Positions 42,951 through 54,779 of a stretch of DNA of 64,000 nucleotides are shown piece by piece. The position numbers and the translations under genes are program-made. The stretch comes from Achatina immaculata (taxonomy: Eukaryota > Mollusca > Gastropoda > Stylommatophora > Achatinidae): positions 30,978,084-31,042,083 of the forward strand of contig CM019719.1 of NCBI GenBank assembly GCA_009760885.1. The letters are read 5' to 3'. How positions within the stretch are numbered: the first letter of the stretch is position 1; each line of letters begins with the position of its first letter. The notes beneath the pieces were generated by a model. That model ran no database searches. It was not told the DNA's origin and was given only the letters and a program-made list of their open reading frames with translations.

Positions 42951-44379
42951 CACTAAATTTTGTTGGAATCTCAGTTAGTTTTGCTGTAAGTAATGGGTAC
43001 ATACGAACAGACATCGTGTTGAAGAACTGGAAACATGGACATGGAGCAGGATGGGTAGTGGGATACAGTGGCCCCGTTGAATTCCCGTCGAGGGAAGCCA
43101 GTTACACACATGGAGGGGAAGGAGAAGGGGAGGGGTACACTTTGATTACTACACTGTTTCTTATTTGTAATATACTATGCAGGTGGCACTTCAGACTGTA
43201 GCGTTCTGTTTTATTACTATTTTTTCCCCTCTGTGGAGGTTGGCAATTGTCACTCTGAATGTAGTGTTGATGCTTCTTGACCAATTTTTCTGTGAAGCGT
43301 GTTTTGTGTGACTGGTCTGGGTCTGCTGTAGTTCAAGGGAAAGTTCTGTTTGTTCTTGCTGACCGCCTTGTTGTTCCAGATCTTAGCTGTCTTATTTCCT
43401 GCGACAGGAGAGCACAGAGGTCAGGAAGGAACCTATATCTGTAGAGGGTGAAACAACAACACTCCTCAGATCGTCAGAGGAGTACTCCTTCCTCCTCCTG
43501 CAAGCGTTTCGGCACTTTTGACGCTCTAGTAGGCTTCTCTGGGTCGTGTCTCCGGAGGTCTGTGAACTGTTGAGTTCTAACCTCTTCGCGAGGTAAGATA
43601 GTGCCACCTCAAGCTCTTAATTCCCTGGTCCAGATTAAAGTGCCTCCTTCCCCACACTCATCTCCACTCCCCCCTACTCACCTCCTTTCAATCATCTCAA
43701 CTTCCCCTCCCCTACCTCAGTCATCTCCATTTTCTCGTCAGAAATCATAAATTTAAATGAAACATAATAAATACCCGGATCGAATGTGCTACCCGAAGCA
43801 AAGGTTGGCGAAGCGCAGCTGGTATCCGCCACGCCTCAGTGGAGTCACTAATAAAAGTGTCCATTGATTGATTGATCGACTCCACGATTGTGTGCCGAAC
43901 GTAATGAAGTCAGACGGGAATAGACAATCATGCAGTGGTAACCGAATATCACAAGCTTATTACAAACAAGCCATGGCGGTGGAAAAATACACGCCATTCT
44001 AGGGGCATTTGTTTATCGACTTCTAAGCGAATGTGAGCAATGGGATTTAGGGCGTTTATCCTATTTATGAATAATTATCATCTTATTGTTCTGCTTTTAG
44101 CAATGGGCCCTTTTCCACTTCCCTGAAGTCCTTTCCCCGATGAGTTTTCCCGGTTAGGAAATTTTAAAAAAAATGATTTTGTCCAGGTTTCTGAGCAGAA
44201 GTCAAAGGTAATGATTTTTATTATGTTTTTATATTGCCTTATCTAACTTTATTCTCTAACGTTCCTACATTTTATGAACTGGAACCGTGCAGTGCATCGA
44301 CGTTTACTTCATAGACTCAATTTGGTTATAATTATCTTTCGCGACTTGAAACTTTGTTCTTCTTTCTTTCTTCTTCAGC
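42951..44379. other. No recognised element
   Basis: Mixed sequence. A C/T-rich tract lies at 43640-43740. ORFs of 60-71 codons are not supported by splice or family signals. Confidence 0.35.
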
Positions 44380-44530
44380 TTCTTCTACCTCCCTGGAACA
44401 GCGAATTTGCGTTCTTTGCAGCAGGTGCGGTGAAGATGTTGAGGCAAGCATCGTGTCGGATTGGGAGCTGGTTGTGGCGGCCTTTTTTTTCAGCCCGTGA
44501 GCGGAGCTAAAAGCAGGGAGCATGCAATAC
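44380..44530. repeat. Dispersed repeat shared with the 1.8-kb duplication
   Basis: CTCCCTGGAAC...TTCTTTGC.GC..GTGCGGTGAAGA..TTGA aligns with 59862-59990 and its duplicate at 61671-61799. About 65-70 percent identity by eye. The nature of the family is unknown. Confidence 0.55.
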
Positions 44531-44628
44531 TTCTTTAGTAGGCTCCACCACCAGGGGGACCGGAGAGACGGGACACGGAATTGGTCAGCTATGGTTCATT
44601 GACTGCCAAATGGGACAGACGAGAAATC

Positions 44629-44808
44629 GGAAAAATGAAATACATATTTATAAGAAGATTATGTAAAAAAAAAAAAAACCACTTAAATTCATGGACAAAA
44701 AAAGACGACACGGAAGCTGACATGATGAATGCTGAAAACTATGGAAGTCTGAACAAGTAAAATCTTTCTGTGGTATTAAGATGCGTGTCATGAACAGCCA
44801 TGAAAGGA
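44629..44808 (+). repeat. 180-bp segment duplicated at 47174-47351
   Basis: Runs from GGAAAAATGAAATACATATT through an A14 run, CATGGACAAAAAAAGACGAC and AGATGCGTGTCATGAACA to TGAAAGGA. The second copy is nearly identical and lies inside the AAG-tailed retroposon. Confidence 0.9.
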
Positions 44809-45425
44809 AAAAAAGTTCAGGGCAAGATACGGACGGGATATTTCTGCACAAGTCAGTCCATTGTGTGCTGCGCTGCAGGCAAAATGACCGGGGAAATTAC
44901 ATGAACAAGCAAATGGTTTTCTCCACTTTCCTTTGGCTGAACAAAATGAAGCACAAACGGAGGACGGTCACGCATGCATCACGTCCTTACTGTGTGCAAC
45001 GTGATTAATCACATCAACTTTAATATTTTTTTTAAAATAGTCCCTCTCCCCAACCCCCCAACTCCCCACCCCCGTTTCTCCATTTTCCTCATCCCGTTTT
45101 TTTTTTTTTTTCAGCTTAAGGGAAGCAGAGAATTCTGAGAATAGATCAAGAAGCTTTGGCCGAACGAAGATGCAAGGGACACAACTACACAGAGAGAAAA
45201 AAAAAGAGACACTTTTGTGCAGATTTATGCAGCGCGAATTTTCTCACAGTTATCGTTCGTGTATTCGCGTTGTGGCCGGGTTCAGTAAATTGGTTTACAA
45301 TGTTCAGTGACATTGCGTGTGCACGCAGAATCTCCTTAAACCAAAGCACGGGTTGCTAGGGATGCTTCCAGCGCCCACAGAAGAAAGAGATCGTATCTGC
45401 TGCATTTAAGAGAAATGGTGTGTCT
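44809..45425. other. No recognised element
   Basis: Contains C-rich and T-rich tracts at 45050-45110. No coding signal. Confidence 0.4.
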
Positions 45426-45605
45426 CTCATAGAAGTGACGTAACGAGTGAATGACGTGGTATAAGTGATATTTATATCAAAGGCGTTGCATAAAGAACGC
45501 GTGATATAATAAGTGAGTGACATATCGAAGGAGTGACATAAGGGTGAGTGACATATCAAAGGAGTGACATAACGAAGGAATGATATAGCCAAAGAGTGAC
45601 ATACC
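45426..45605 (+). repeat. Short imperfect tandem repeat
   Basis: About eight irregular units around GAGTGACATA(T/A)CGAAG(G/A). Confidence 0.65.
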
Positions 45606-46362
45606 ATATCGTAGAATACAATGAAAGCGTAACAGTTAGATATGTTTATTGGTTCTAAGGATTGTTATAGCCGGAGTTGGGGTGGGGAATACGCACTCCA
45701 CTCCAATGAAATGTCTCCAAGGGGTGTGTCTCAAATAGCCTCTGAAAGTCAAGTCCAGCTCCTGGCCTTCTCGTGGCAGAACTGTTTAAACTGACAGGAG
45801 AAGGGGCGAAGGCAAATATCTGGCGCCTGAAAACCAGACGCTTCGGGTATATGAAAATCATGTTTGGTAGTTCATCTACCGCTGCTGGCGAGATTCTTCA
45901 GCTGCCGTGCATGGAGTGGGGCTCCTTCCAGCCAATGAAGAAAAGTATGAATGGGGTTGCCGTGCGGTGCCAATTCTTAAGTGAAGTAAATAGTAGTCTC
46001 GAGGTCAGGAATGCTCAAATCACTGCACCTCTGCTCTGGAGGTCAGCCACGTCATATATGCACTCATATCGGGCGAAATGCCTGAACTGGCTTAACCCAG
46101 AGGTTAAGACACTGCTGGCGAGATTCTCCGGATGCCGCGCGTGGAGTGAAACTCCTCCCGGCCAATGAAGAAAATGCGAAAAAGAAATTATGGTTGCCGT
46201 GCTGTGCCAATGTGAAAAGGTGATAGAAAGGATAAAGTGAAGCTTAGTTGGTATGTCCAGTGGTCTCGCGGCGATAGATACTCATACCACGGCGCCTCTG
46301 CTCTAGAGGCCGGCCACACCCGATATACACCCATTCTGGCGAAATATGCCTAAACTGGCTTA

Positions 46363-46617
46363 AGGTAAAGGTAATCCTGTCATGCCTTAGAGGCACATAG
46401 GGATATGGTGTTAGTGCCCATATTTTCCTTGACCTGTCAGCACACTAGAGGGTGATATGGTCAGTATCACGCCTGGCTGCCTTTCCTTCCCCAACTCCAG
46501 AAGAAGTCAGGTACCCATTTCTACAGCTGGGTGACTGGGGTGCCTCCGGCCGGATTCGAACCCCCAACCTTCGCCATGAGAGACCAGTGCACTAACCACT
46601 TCGCCACTCAGACACCC
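46363..46617 (-). mobile_element. tRNA-derived SINE nested in the AAG-tailed retroposon
   Basis: Minus strand: GAGTGGCGAAGTGGTTAGTG (box A region), GGGTTCGAATCCG (box B), then the body modules seen at 41705 and the end GGATTACCTTTACCTT. The host sequence AAAC(T/C)GGCTTAA appears on both sides, the expected target-site duplication within the retroposon's own subrepeat. Confidence 0.9.
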
Positions 46618-47173
46618 AAACCGGCTTAAACCAGGGGTGAAACTTGATGGCTACTCAAGACACGGTACCTCTGTTCTAGAGGTCGTTCACGTCCTAAACA
46701 CGCCCATACTGGGATAATATGCCTAAACCGGCTCAACCCAGGGGTGGAAGTCACTAGTGGCGAGGATTCGTCCTCCTGGACAAAAGCTCCGTCCTGGTCA
46801 CAACTAGGAAGGGGAGCAGCCACAATCCCAAAATGCTGAAGTCAGAGACACTGGACCAGTGTAGTCTAGATAGGCAGCCACCTCTCACCCGGCGGGGATG
46901 TATGCGTATCCTAATTACGCTGAGGTTTTCCGGTGAGAAAGTTCAATGCTAGATTGAATGGGCAACCACCTCTCACCCGGCGGAGATACAAGGGCATCCC
47001 AAAATACGTCGAAGTTTTCCGGTGAGAAAGTCCAACTCTAGATTAAACTGGTGCAACGAAAACCACGGTGTCACGCAATCCCGCTTTTGAGACCCACCAA
47101 GAGTACAAGCTCAAGCCCTGAGATACTCTGAACCTCTTGTGATCCTCTCGTGGATCTCGTGTGGTCCTTTCAG

Positions 47174-47351
47174 GGAAAAATGAAATACATATTTATAAGA
47201 AGATTATGTAAAAAAAAAAAAAACACTTAAATTCATGGACAAAAAAAGACGACACGGAAGCTGACATGATGAATGCTGAAAACTATGGAAGTCTGAACAA
47301 GTAAAATCTTTCTGTGGTATTAAGATGCGTGTCATGAACACCCATGAAAGG
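47174..47351 (+). repeat. Second copy of the 44629-44808 segment
   Basis: Inserted between CCTTTCAGG and GGACCAAACGAGG of the retroposon, replacing the right arm of its conserved hairpin. No target duplication is seen; only GG and GGA are shared at the joints. Confidence 0.88.
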
Positions 47352-47550
47352 AGGACCAAACGAGGACCACAGGAGTAAATTCAGACGGGGTGGTCTTGGT
47401 GGTAGAAGCGAAAGAAGAAGAAGAAGAAGAGGAAAAGAAGAAGAAGAAGAAGAATAAGAAGAAGTGTTTATTAAAAATATTTCAAAGTGAAAAACCAAAT
47501 AAGTGGTTGTACTTCTTGATCTGTGCGGTTGTCTTCTTTTGTTAACTCGG

Positions 47551-47613
47551 GGGGGGGGGGGGGGGGGGGAGAGGGAGGGAGGGAGAGAGAGAGAAAGAGA
47601 GAGAGAGAGAGAC
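47551..47613 (+). repeat. G run followed by (GA)n
   Basis: G19 with one interruption, then GGGA and GA units. Simple sequence. Confidence 0.95.
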
Positions 47614-48693
47614 GCCGTCCAATTTAGTAATCAGCGACCGATAGCTGCCATGCTAGTGTCACAGTTGGCGGTTCATACCAGACCAAGACCCTGTCTCACT
47701 TCTCCGCTTGAAGCCCCAGTAACAAGGCTAGCCGGGCAAGGATAACCATAGCTCCCATGGTGGTGGAGTCTGCTAAAGAAGCATTGTACAACTGTTGTCT
47801 TCTAGTCCCATTCAGTAGGCAAAGAAATGATCTCCATGTCAGCGTGTTAACTCTGGCTCGCAACTGCCAAATCGAACCGACTTTTTGACGACCTGTTACG
47901 GCCGTCTGCACTTACGGCGGTCTGAACTTACGGCCAGTGTCGTTCCTCACAACGAGAAAATCGAATGTGTTGTGATTGATTTTCGAATTAATGTCCACGC
48001 AGTTACCGTGACAGTCTACATTCTGTTAGTTTTTCAAAGTAAACATGTCTTTCATCTTAAAGTAAGGTATAAAAGTGAACTGAACCTAATATCCGACATT
48101 TCCCTATAACGACCGGCATGTGACCAGACCGACTTACGGCCGAACACCGCGGTACTAAATATGGCTGAAAGTCAACGTGCAATTTTCATATGTGTATGTG
48201 TGCGTGCGTGCGCGCAATATAGTCCCCACCAGATTTAATGCAGGTCTGCTATGGCTCCACCAACGCTTGTTAGAAGGAAAAAACAATTCTGACTTTGTAG
48301 CCAAATTAATCTCTTCTTCCAAACTTAAATTCTCTTCACTTAGGACCTAAGTTATAAGGGATCCAAACACATGATAATCACATGGTACGAAGTGAGATGA
48401 ATATGCAGGGTGTGGAAGACCCTCCAAACGCTGATTCGTAATTTGGTGAACGTAATGTGGTAGATCGTTGGTTATCATTCGGTAACAACACAGTAAAACC
48501 TTGCAACGTGACCTTCTAACCTATCATACAGGTTTCATATCAAGCAGACTACAGTATGTTTCGTTGTTGATGGTGGTTCTATTTTGGTATGTAATGTTCC
48601 AAGATTTGGGCCTTTACAATTCCAGAAAAGCGTTAGCGCCAGTTTTCCAGCCGACGGTGTTATACAGAGCTCCTTTTGTTTCAGCAAGGAAGA
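47614..48693. other. No recognised element
   Basis: Moderately GC-balanced, with no long ORF. Nothing repeated within the window was noticed. Confidence 0.4.
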
Positions 48694-49625
48694 ATATCAT
48701 CATCATCAGGTGCCGTGCCGACTGGCGCTGGCTATTATGGTTCTCCAGAGTACACGATCTTTCATGCAGGCCATCGGCTCAGTTGATGATCTCCTCTCAC
48801 ACCATCCCGTCAGACTGTCCAGTATCATTTCTCTTGATCTTCCTCTTGATCTTCTTCCTTCTATTTTTTCCTGTTGTTATAATGAAAATTCCCATCAATC
48901 AAAATGGAAAAATACACATAGAAGGGACAGATATTGAAGAAGTCAATCAATTTGCATACCTTGGCAGCTACATAGACCAGGATGGTGACACTAGAAAGGA
49001 AGTTAGGATCAGAATTGCAAAAGCAGCATCAATCTTCAAGAATCTTGAGAACATATGGAATTCAAAAGTTATAAGCACAAAAACCAAGTTAAGACTATTC
49101 AATTCAAATGTAATATCCACCCTCATTTATGCATGCGAAAGCTGGAAAACAACTAAAGAAATAGAAAAGAAATTAGACTCTTTTGAAAACAAATGCCTAA
49201 GGAAAATACTCGGCATCAAGTGGAATGAATTCAAGAACAATGCAGAGATAAGACAGATGACTGAACAACAACCAGTCTCACGGGTGATCAGGAAAAGGAG
49301 ATGGACATATGTTGGCCACTTGATGAGAAGAAATGAGCAGAGAATCCCAAAACAAGCTATCAAGTGGAACACAACAGGCCGAAGAAAAAGGGGCAGACCG
49401 CGTGAAACTCTGAAGAGAACATTATTAAGAGAGGCCAAGTTAACAGGCATAAAATCCTTTGTTGAGGTTGAAAGACTCGCCGAAGACAGGAAAAATTGGC
49501 GAACTACTTTGCGAGCCCTATGTGACGTCTAACGGCACGGGAAGGATATAAGATATAAGATAAAAGATGTATAATATTTTCAATGCCCCCTCTTCTCATT
49601 GCATGTCCTATGAAAGTACATTGTC
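48694..49625 (-). mobile_element. Non-LTR retrotransposon F, split by an insertion
   Basis: 48694-48883 (minus strand) carries the (ATG)n tail and the C-terminal coding end seen at 13560-13750, and 49570-49625 carries the preceding bases. The two parts are adjacent in the copy at 13519. The intervening 49-kb segment is element A. Confidence 0.88.
48884..49569 (+). mobile_element. Non-LTR retrotransposon A, 5'-truncated, nested in element F
   Basis: From 48890 it encodes 'INQNGKIHIEGTDIEEVNQF', 'AYLGSYIDQDGDTRKEV', 'LRLFNSNVISTLIYACESW', 'CLRKILGIKW', 'RRWTYVGHLMRRNEQRI' and 'KRGRPRETLKRTL', stopping at 49530, then the TGTGACGTCTAACGGCACGG terminus and a (TAAGATA)n tail. TATAAT at 48878-48883 and 49570-49575 is the target duplication. 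The frame is intact, so this is one of the youngest A copies. The 343-codon ORF starting at 48501 is chimeric: its first 130 codons come from host DNA and antisense element F. Confidence 0.93.
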
Positions 49626-50500
49626 AGAATATCACCACTCCTTGTTTTCCGCAGCCCGCAAGAGTTCCATTACCATCTACTTCGACAATTACTGACCACA
49701 AGAGAGCCATTACATCTACTTCGACAATTACTGACCGCAAGAGTTCCATTACCATCTACTTCGACAATTACTGACCACAAGAGAGCCATTACCATCTACT
49801 TCGACAATTATTGACCACAAGAGAGCCATTACCATCTACTTCGACAATTATTGACCACAAGAGAGCCATTACCATCTACTTCGACAATTTTTGACCGCAA
49901 GAGAGCCATTACATCTACTTCGACAATTACTGACCGCAAGAGTTCCATTACATCTACTTCGACAATTACTGACCGCAAGAGTTCCATTACCATCTACTTC
50001 GACAATTACTGACCACAAGAGTTCCATTACCATCTACTTCGATAATTACTGACCGCAATGGTTCCATTACCATCTACTTCGACAATTACTGACCGCAAGA
50101 GTTCTATTACCATCTACTTCGACAACTACTGACCGCAAGAGTTCCATTACCATCTACTCCGACAATCACTGACCGCAAGAGGACCATTACCATCTATTCC
50201 GACAATCACTGACCGCAAGAGTTCCATTACCATCTACTTCGACAATTACTGACCGAAAGAGAGCCATTACCATCTACTTCGACAATCACTGACCGCAAGA
50301 GGACCATTACCATCTACTCCGACAATCACTGATCGCAATAGGACCATTACCATCTACTCCAATCACTGATCGCAAGAGGACCATTACCATCTACTCCGAC
50401 AATCACTGATCGCAAGAGGACCATTACCATCTACTCCGACAATCACTGACCGCAATAGGACCATTACCATCTACTCCGACAATCACTGAGCCACAATGGT
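49626..50500 (+). repeat. 40-bp minisatellite, about 21 copies
   Basis: Units GAGTTCCATTACCATCTACT, TCGACAATTACTGACCGCAA, with variants GAGAGCC and GAGGACC and a shift from TTCGAC to TCCGAC in the later half. It has a two-block structure indicating stepwise expansion. Confidence 0.96.
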
Positions 50501-51960
50501 TTGTTTTTTAATTACACGTCATAGCTAATGGAATCACATATGACAATTATCATCACCCACTGTATTAAAGTTATGGATGCTCATGCGCTTTTTTGTTTCC
50601 ATTTTCTTCTTTTCGCCTCTTCAAAGTGATTCCGACTGCCTTTCTTTCCCTTTGCTCCGTCCTTACAGCGAAAAATATAGTAACCAAATGTAACATATAC
50701 TGTAAAGTACAATGTAAGCAGCAGTTAGTAAATTAGTAGAGAATACAAAGAGACAAACACCACAAAAGGTATCTATTTCTACAGGAACCTTTCCCCACAG
50801 GTTTTTGGAATGCTGAAAATAAAAATATTTGGAAATAGCTCTCGTTGTCTGAAAATATCCACAATGATTAATGTCTGATCACGCATAATTCTTGTCGATT
50901 AGCATACCGACCTTTCATTAGTTCTCCCTTGTGGTGGAGAAATTGTGCCCCCATATATTTACTATCTCGGAGAGATTTTAACGTGTAGCATCTCATGTCC
51001 TGTGTTCTGATATTGCATTTATCCAGAAGCAATGATTAACTGTTTCGCATTATTTCTAACTCTGCGTGAATCTGGCTTTTTTGTTTCCGACGAAAGGCTT
51101 AAGAAAGAAAGCTCTGGATGTGTCTGAGAACAAAACGCACTAAGACGCCTTGTGTTTTCTAACAATAATTGTTTTCAGTACTGGCTGAGAGTTGTTGATA
51201 TATTTTCTCCATCGCCCTAGAAAACGAGTGGCTTTACTGCTTAAGACAAGCCTAAATAATTTTCACAGAGACAAAGAGAGATAGAGAGAGAGGGGGGGGG
51301 GTTTAAAAGGACTACATGGAGGCTGACAGATCCTGGATCAACTCTTCTTTATATAACAATGTCAAGGTGTGAATGATCTATCATTGATGGCACCAGTATA
51401 ATATTTTCAAGTTGTGAATCATATTAATGACAGCACCATTATAATACTGTATATTGCGAATCCTATATTTCTTACTAAAGAAGATGTTCTTGATTAATAC
51501 CGACTTTATCTCCTCACACATCCAGATTTCTGTTGTTTTAGATTAGGTTTCACAAACATTACACTTCACTAAATCAGAGGATACCCGATGAAATTTTCTC
51601 TACAGAATTCATTTAATTCTGACAAATAAGATATTCGACTTAGAATTCACAACATCACTTGTACTGTGATGCAGTATGACATAACCTTCGTTAGTTTCGT
51701 CGTTGAAGCACATCAATATCAAACTATCATATTCTACATGCAGGCTTTCTCAATGTTCTCAACTTCACATTATTCTACACTTGATACGAGGACAATTCTA
51801 AACTCTTACTATATTCCATCTGAAACACGTGGTCAACTAGTTCCTCGTCTAAAATCACAGTACTCGAAGTTTCAAAGTAACAAATATTCATATCACTTGA
51901 ATCACTTGAAACAACATCTTCAGTCTGTCCTAGAACTACTTCTGCAAGACTGCTTTTCCT
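50501..51960. other. No recognised element
   Basis: AT-rich. A (GA)n/G-run lies at 51270-51301. ORFs are short. Confidence 0.4.
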
Positions 51961-52920
51961 GATTATCTATTTCTCTAATTGTCCATCTATTCCAACTGTC
52001 GTTACCTACGTTTTCTTTCTCTCTCGTGTCTTCTCTGGTGTGTGTTCTCCTTCTGCTGTTCTTCTCTGATTGTCTCTTCTTCTCTTGTCTAAACTGATCT
52101 CAGTTCACTGACCGTCCTTGTTCCTCCGTCTTCGGGGCTCCGTCCTCTGTCTACACTCTTCTGTACTTCCAAACTCCTTGGTTCTTCTTCATTGTTCTTA
52201 TTGTCTGTTCTTCCGTCTTCGGGCTCCCTCCTCTGTCTCTTCTTCTTCCTCCTTTCCCACTACTTGGTTCCTCCTCGTTTTCCTGTCTCTCCGCTCACCT
52301 TTTTATCTTCAAGTCCAGCTTGATGGATTAACCAGTAAATATTTTGGCTCCACTCTTCAGATGTCCACTGGTTTCCATGAGCGTTCTGATTGTCCCTCAT
52401 TCAAACTGCCCTGTGACTTATCTCTCGTAAGTCAGTTGTCCAATAGGTCACACCTCTAAATATGTAATTGGTCAGCTGGCCAAGTTGGTCACTCCTTTAT
52501 TTAAAAACCGTGTGCAGTCGCATACTAACGCGTGTCACCTAACAGGTGTCAAGTGTCAACTCCGTCTCTATACAATTGTTATTTACCTAAGTCTTGCTAT
52601 TTCATGTCGGAGGTTTTATCGTGTCCTCGCTTTTCATTGTGTCTGCCTTTTCTATTCGTCTTTTCTATTTTGTTTACTCGTGTCATCGTCCAATCACTGC
52701 TTTGTTATCACTGGATCATCCTACTTTCTGGCGTCCTTCCTTTGTCTTCCATATGTGTCAGTGTCACTGAGTCTCGTCTTTTTCTATTCACTGTTTCCAT
52801 TGTTTACTTTTGTCCGCGTCTTGTTCTAGTGTCATGGAAGTTTTATACTTTTTTCGACCTACTTTTCTCTGACGCTATTCGATCATACCATTTTCTTTAC
52901 CTTAAATTTTCATAACCATA
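51961..52920 (+). other. Pyrimidine-rich region with a short internal duplication
   Basis: Long T/C-rich stretch. The block TTCCGTCTTCGGG.CTCC.TCCTCTGTCT occurs at about 52122 and 52210. ORFs of 110-127 codons here are rich in Ser, Phe, Leu and Cys, as composition predicts, so I do not call a gene. Confidence 0.5.
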
Positions 52921-53071
52921 TTCATTAATGATAATAATAATAACTATAATCATTACTTACAAGGCCATGCTACATTCAGGATTTCTAATAACGGCACCAT
53001 GTCTTTATCAAAGTCATCGGGACATGTTCTTCATCATCTTCTTCTTCTACGAGAGAGAGAGAGATTATTTG
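52921..53071. repeat. Short AT and GA simple repeats
   Basis: ATA units at 52929-52945 and GAGA at 53051-53064. Confidence 0.7.
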
Positions 53072-53162
53072 ATTGATTGATCTTTATTTCACAAGGGTTA
53101 ATAATTGGGGACGCAGGCCGGTCTGACATTCTGCCCTTTATCATACAACTTTCAATCTGTTC
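53072..53162 (-). mobile_element. 3' end of non-LTR retrotransposon C
   Basis: Minus strand: GATAAAGGGCAGAATGTCAG, GGCCTGCGTCCCCAATTATT, GAAATAAAGATCAATCAATC. Same blocks and TCAA tail as other C ends. It is followed on the right by a separate (GA)n at 53181-53211. Confidence 0.8.
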
Positions 53163-53176
53163 CAAATATTCTACAA

Positions 53177-53212
<36 letters not shown>

Positions 53213-53998
53213 ACCGATTTTTCATCCTTGATATTTTCCTTGACCTCATTGAGTAACTTCATATAACGCCATCGTATTAGAACGTCCACAATCTTCTCTC
53301 ATAGTCTTCCTCTGTACCTCTTCAAGTTTATCTAATTATGTAGATTTTAAAAAATACTCCTGTTTTAATTATCACTAAATAGATCAGATTTTAAAAAAAA
53401 AACAACGTAACCCACTTTAAAGTAGTGGTACTCGTATGCCAGCACGATGAAAGAACCTCTTGCAGGTAATGGGACATATTTCACCATTTCTAATTATTTC
53501 CAGTAGTTTCCCCTGCTGGAGGTGAGACGTCATAGGATTTTGCTGTTTGAACTTTGCCCCTCTTTGTTTCCCTCGACTCCACTATAGAACTACACAGTAT
53601 GGAGTAGTGTATGTTTTCTCTGCTCCACCAAGTTAGCTAACTTCACGCTACATCCGGAATGCAAGAAATGTTTCCTAATCTTGTTTTAAAGCAGCGTGAA
53701 AGATCCAAGTTAACCATACTTGACAAATGGAGCTGCTGATAAATTAGAAATGACATTCTAAAATATGTCCTCTCTTGATCAAACACAGACACACACAAAT
53801 AGTCTGAACTTTATGGCTTCGGAAGAAATGATGTTCTAGAGCAGTTTAATATTACCACTTACCACGTTGTTATACGGTCGAGTCAGACAAACATTTTACG
53901 TATGTCATGACCTAAGAGACGTGTTAAACTGTAACTGTGGAACATTTCCCTGACGATGAACTACTTCATGAATGGAAAAAGATCATGGATAAGTTATT
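53163..53998. other. No recognised element
   Basis: Apart from (GA)n at 53181-53211, no signal seen. Confidence 0.4.
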
Positions 53999-53999
53999 C

Positions 54000-54395
54000 A
54001 CCTCTCCCTCCCTCCCTCCCTCCCTCTCTCTCTCTCTCTCTCTCTGAACCTTAAGTGCCCATGGCACATGGGGCTTCCGCAAGGGTTTTCCACAAATTTC
54101 CTTTGCCTTTTTTTCTGGTCTTGCCCAGGTGAGCCCTCTATTACTCAACATCCTTTCTGTTGTTCTTCTCCATGTCTCTTTTAGTCTACCCTTACTTCTG
54201 TTCCCCTGTGGTGTCTATCTTAGTGCTGCTTTTTGGTAGTGAGTTGTCAGTCATTCGGAGCACATGTCCCAACCATCGCCAGCGTCTTTCCTCAATAATT
54301 GTTGTCAGTGGTTTCATCTGCATTTCTGCCAACAAGATGTTATTTCTTATGGTGTTTGGCCAAAATATTTTTCTAATACTTCGTAAACATTTAAT
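54000..54395 (-). mobile_element. Non-LTR retrotransposon B, 3' fragment with (CT)n tail
   Basis: CCCT and CT units at 54003-54045 are followed by the reverse complement of the B terminus (CTTAAGTGCCCATGGCACAT) and about 340 bp of the C-terminal coding region, aligning with 6615-6960. A 12-bp deletion near 54095 and a base insertion near 54230 break the frame. Confidence 0.9.
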
Positions 54396-54779
54396 TCACC
54401 TGGCATAATGAAAAGATAAGTGGAAACTTTCTACGGCTCAGCGCACGAATATTCCCATACGGGACCCATAATTTGTGCGGGACTGGCTACATAGTTTGGC
54501 ATTTGAAACAAACTACTTGATCAGCAGGCGAGAACCGAGTTATAGAAAAGGGGTGGGGAGGGGAGGGGGTGCTTCCATGTTTCCATTTTATATTTGTAAT
54601 TTGACACTGAAAATGAGAAAGTATAAAAAATCAGACACATTTTCAAACTGTCAGAATGTTTTGTTTTGTTTTGTTTGTTTTTTTTTTTTTTGGGGGGGGG
54701 GGGGGGGGGTTGTGTGTACCACTGGTGGTAATATTTTTTGTATGTCTCTGGTGGGACTCGGAGGGTTTCGGTGGTGCTA
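54396..54779. other. Unassigned, with T and G homopolymers
   Basis: TTTTG units, T14 and G18 at 54658-54709. No coding signal. Confidence 0.5.

Larger units (their letters stand above)
45880..47464 (+). mobile_element. AAG-tailed retroposon, copy 2, near full length with two nested insertions
   Basis: It starts CGCTGCTGGCGAGATTCTTC, the same point at which copy 3 starts, and ends in (AAG)n at 47411-47464. A SINE (46363-46617) and a 178-bp patch (47174-47351) interrupt it. Without them the length is about 1.15 kb, because one internal subrepeat is shorter than in copy 3. Two kinds of internal subrepeat are visible: the GGCGAGATTC..GTGGAG..CCGGCCA type (twice) and the CTCTAGAGG..GCCTAAACCGG type (four times). 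A third, TTTTCCGGTGAGAAAGT..CACCTCTCACCCGGCGG, follows. Frames are broken. Confidence 0.85.

Noticed and set aside
52118..52915. Ser/Phe/Leu-rich ORFs of 113-127 codons
   Set aside because: Two overlapping frames are both open in a pyrimidine-rich tract, as composition predicts.
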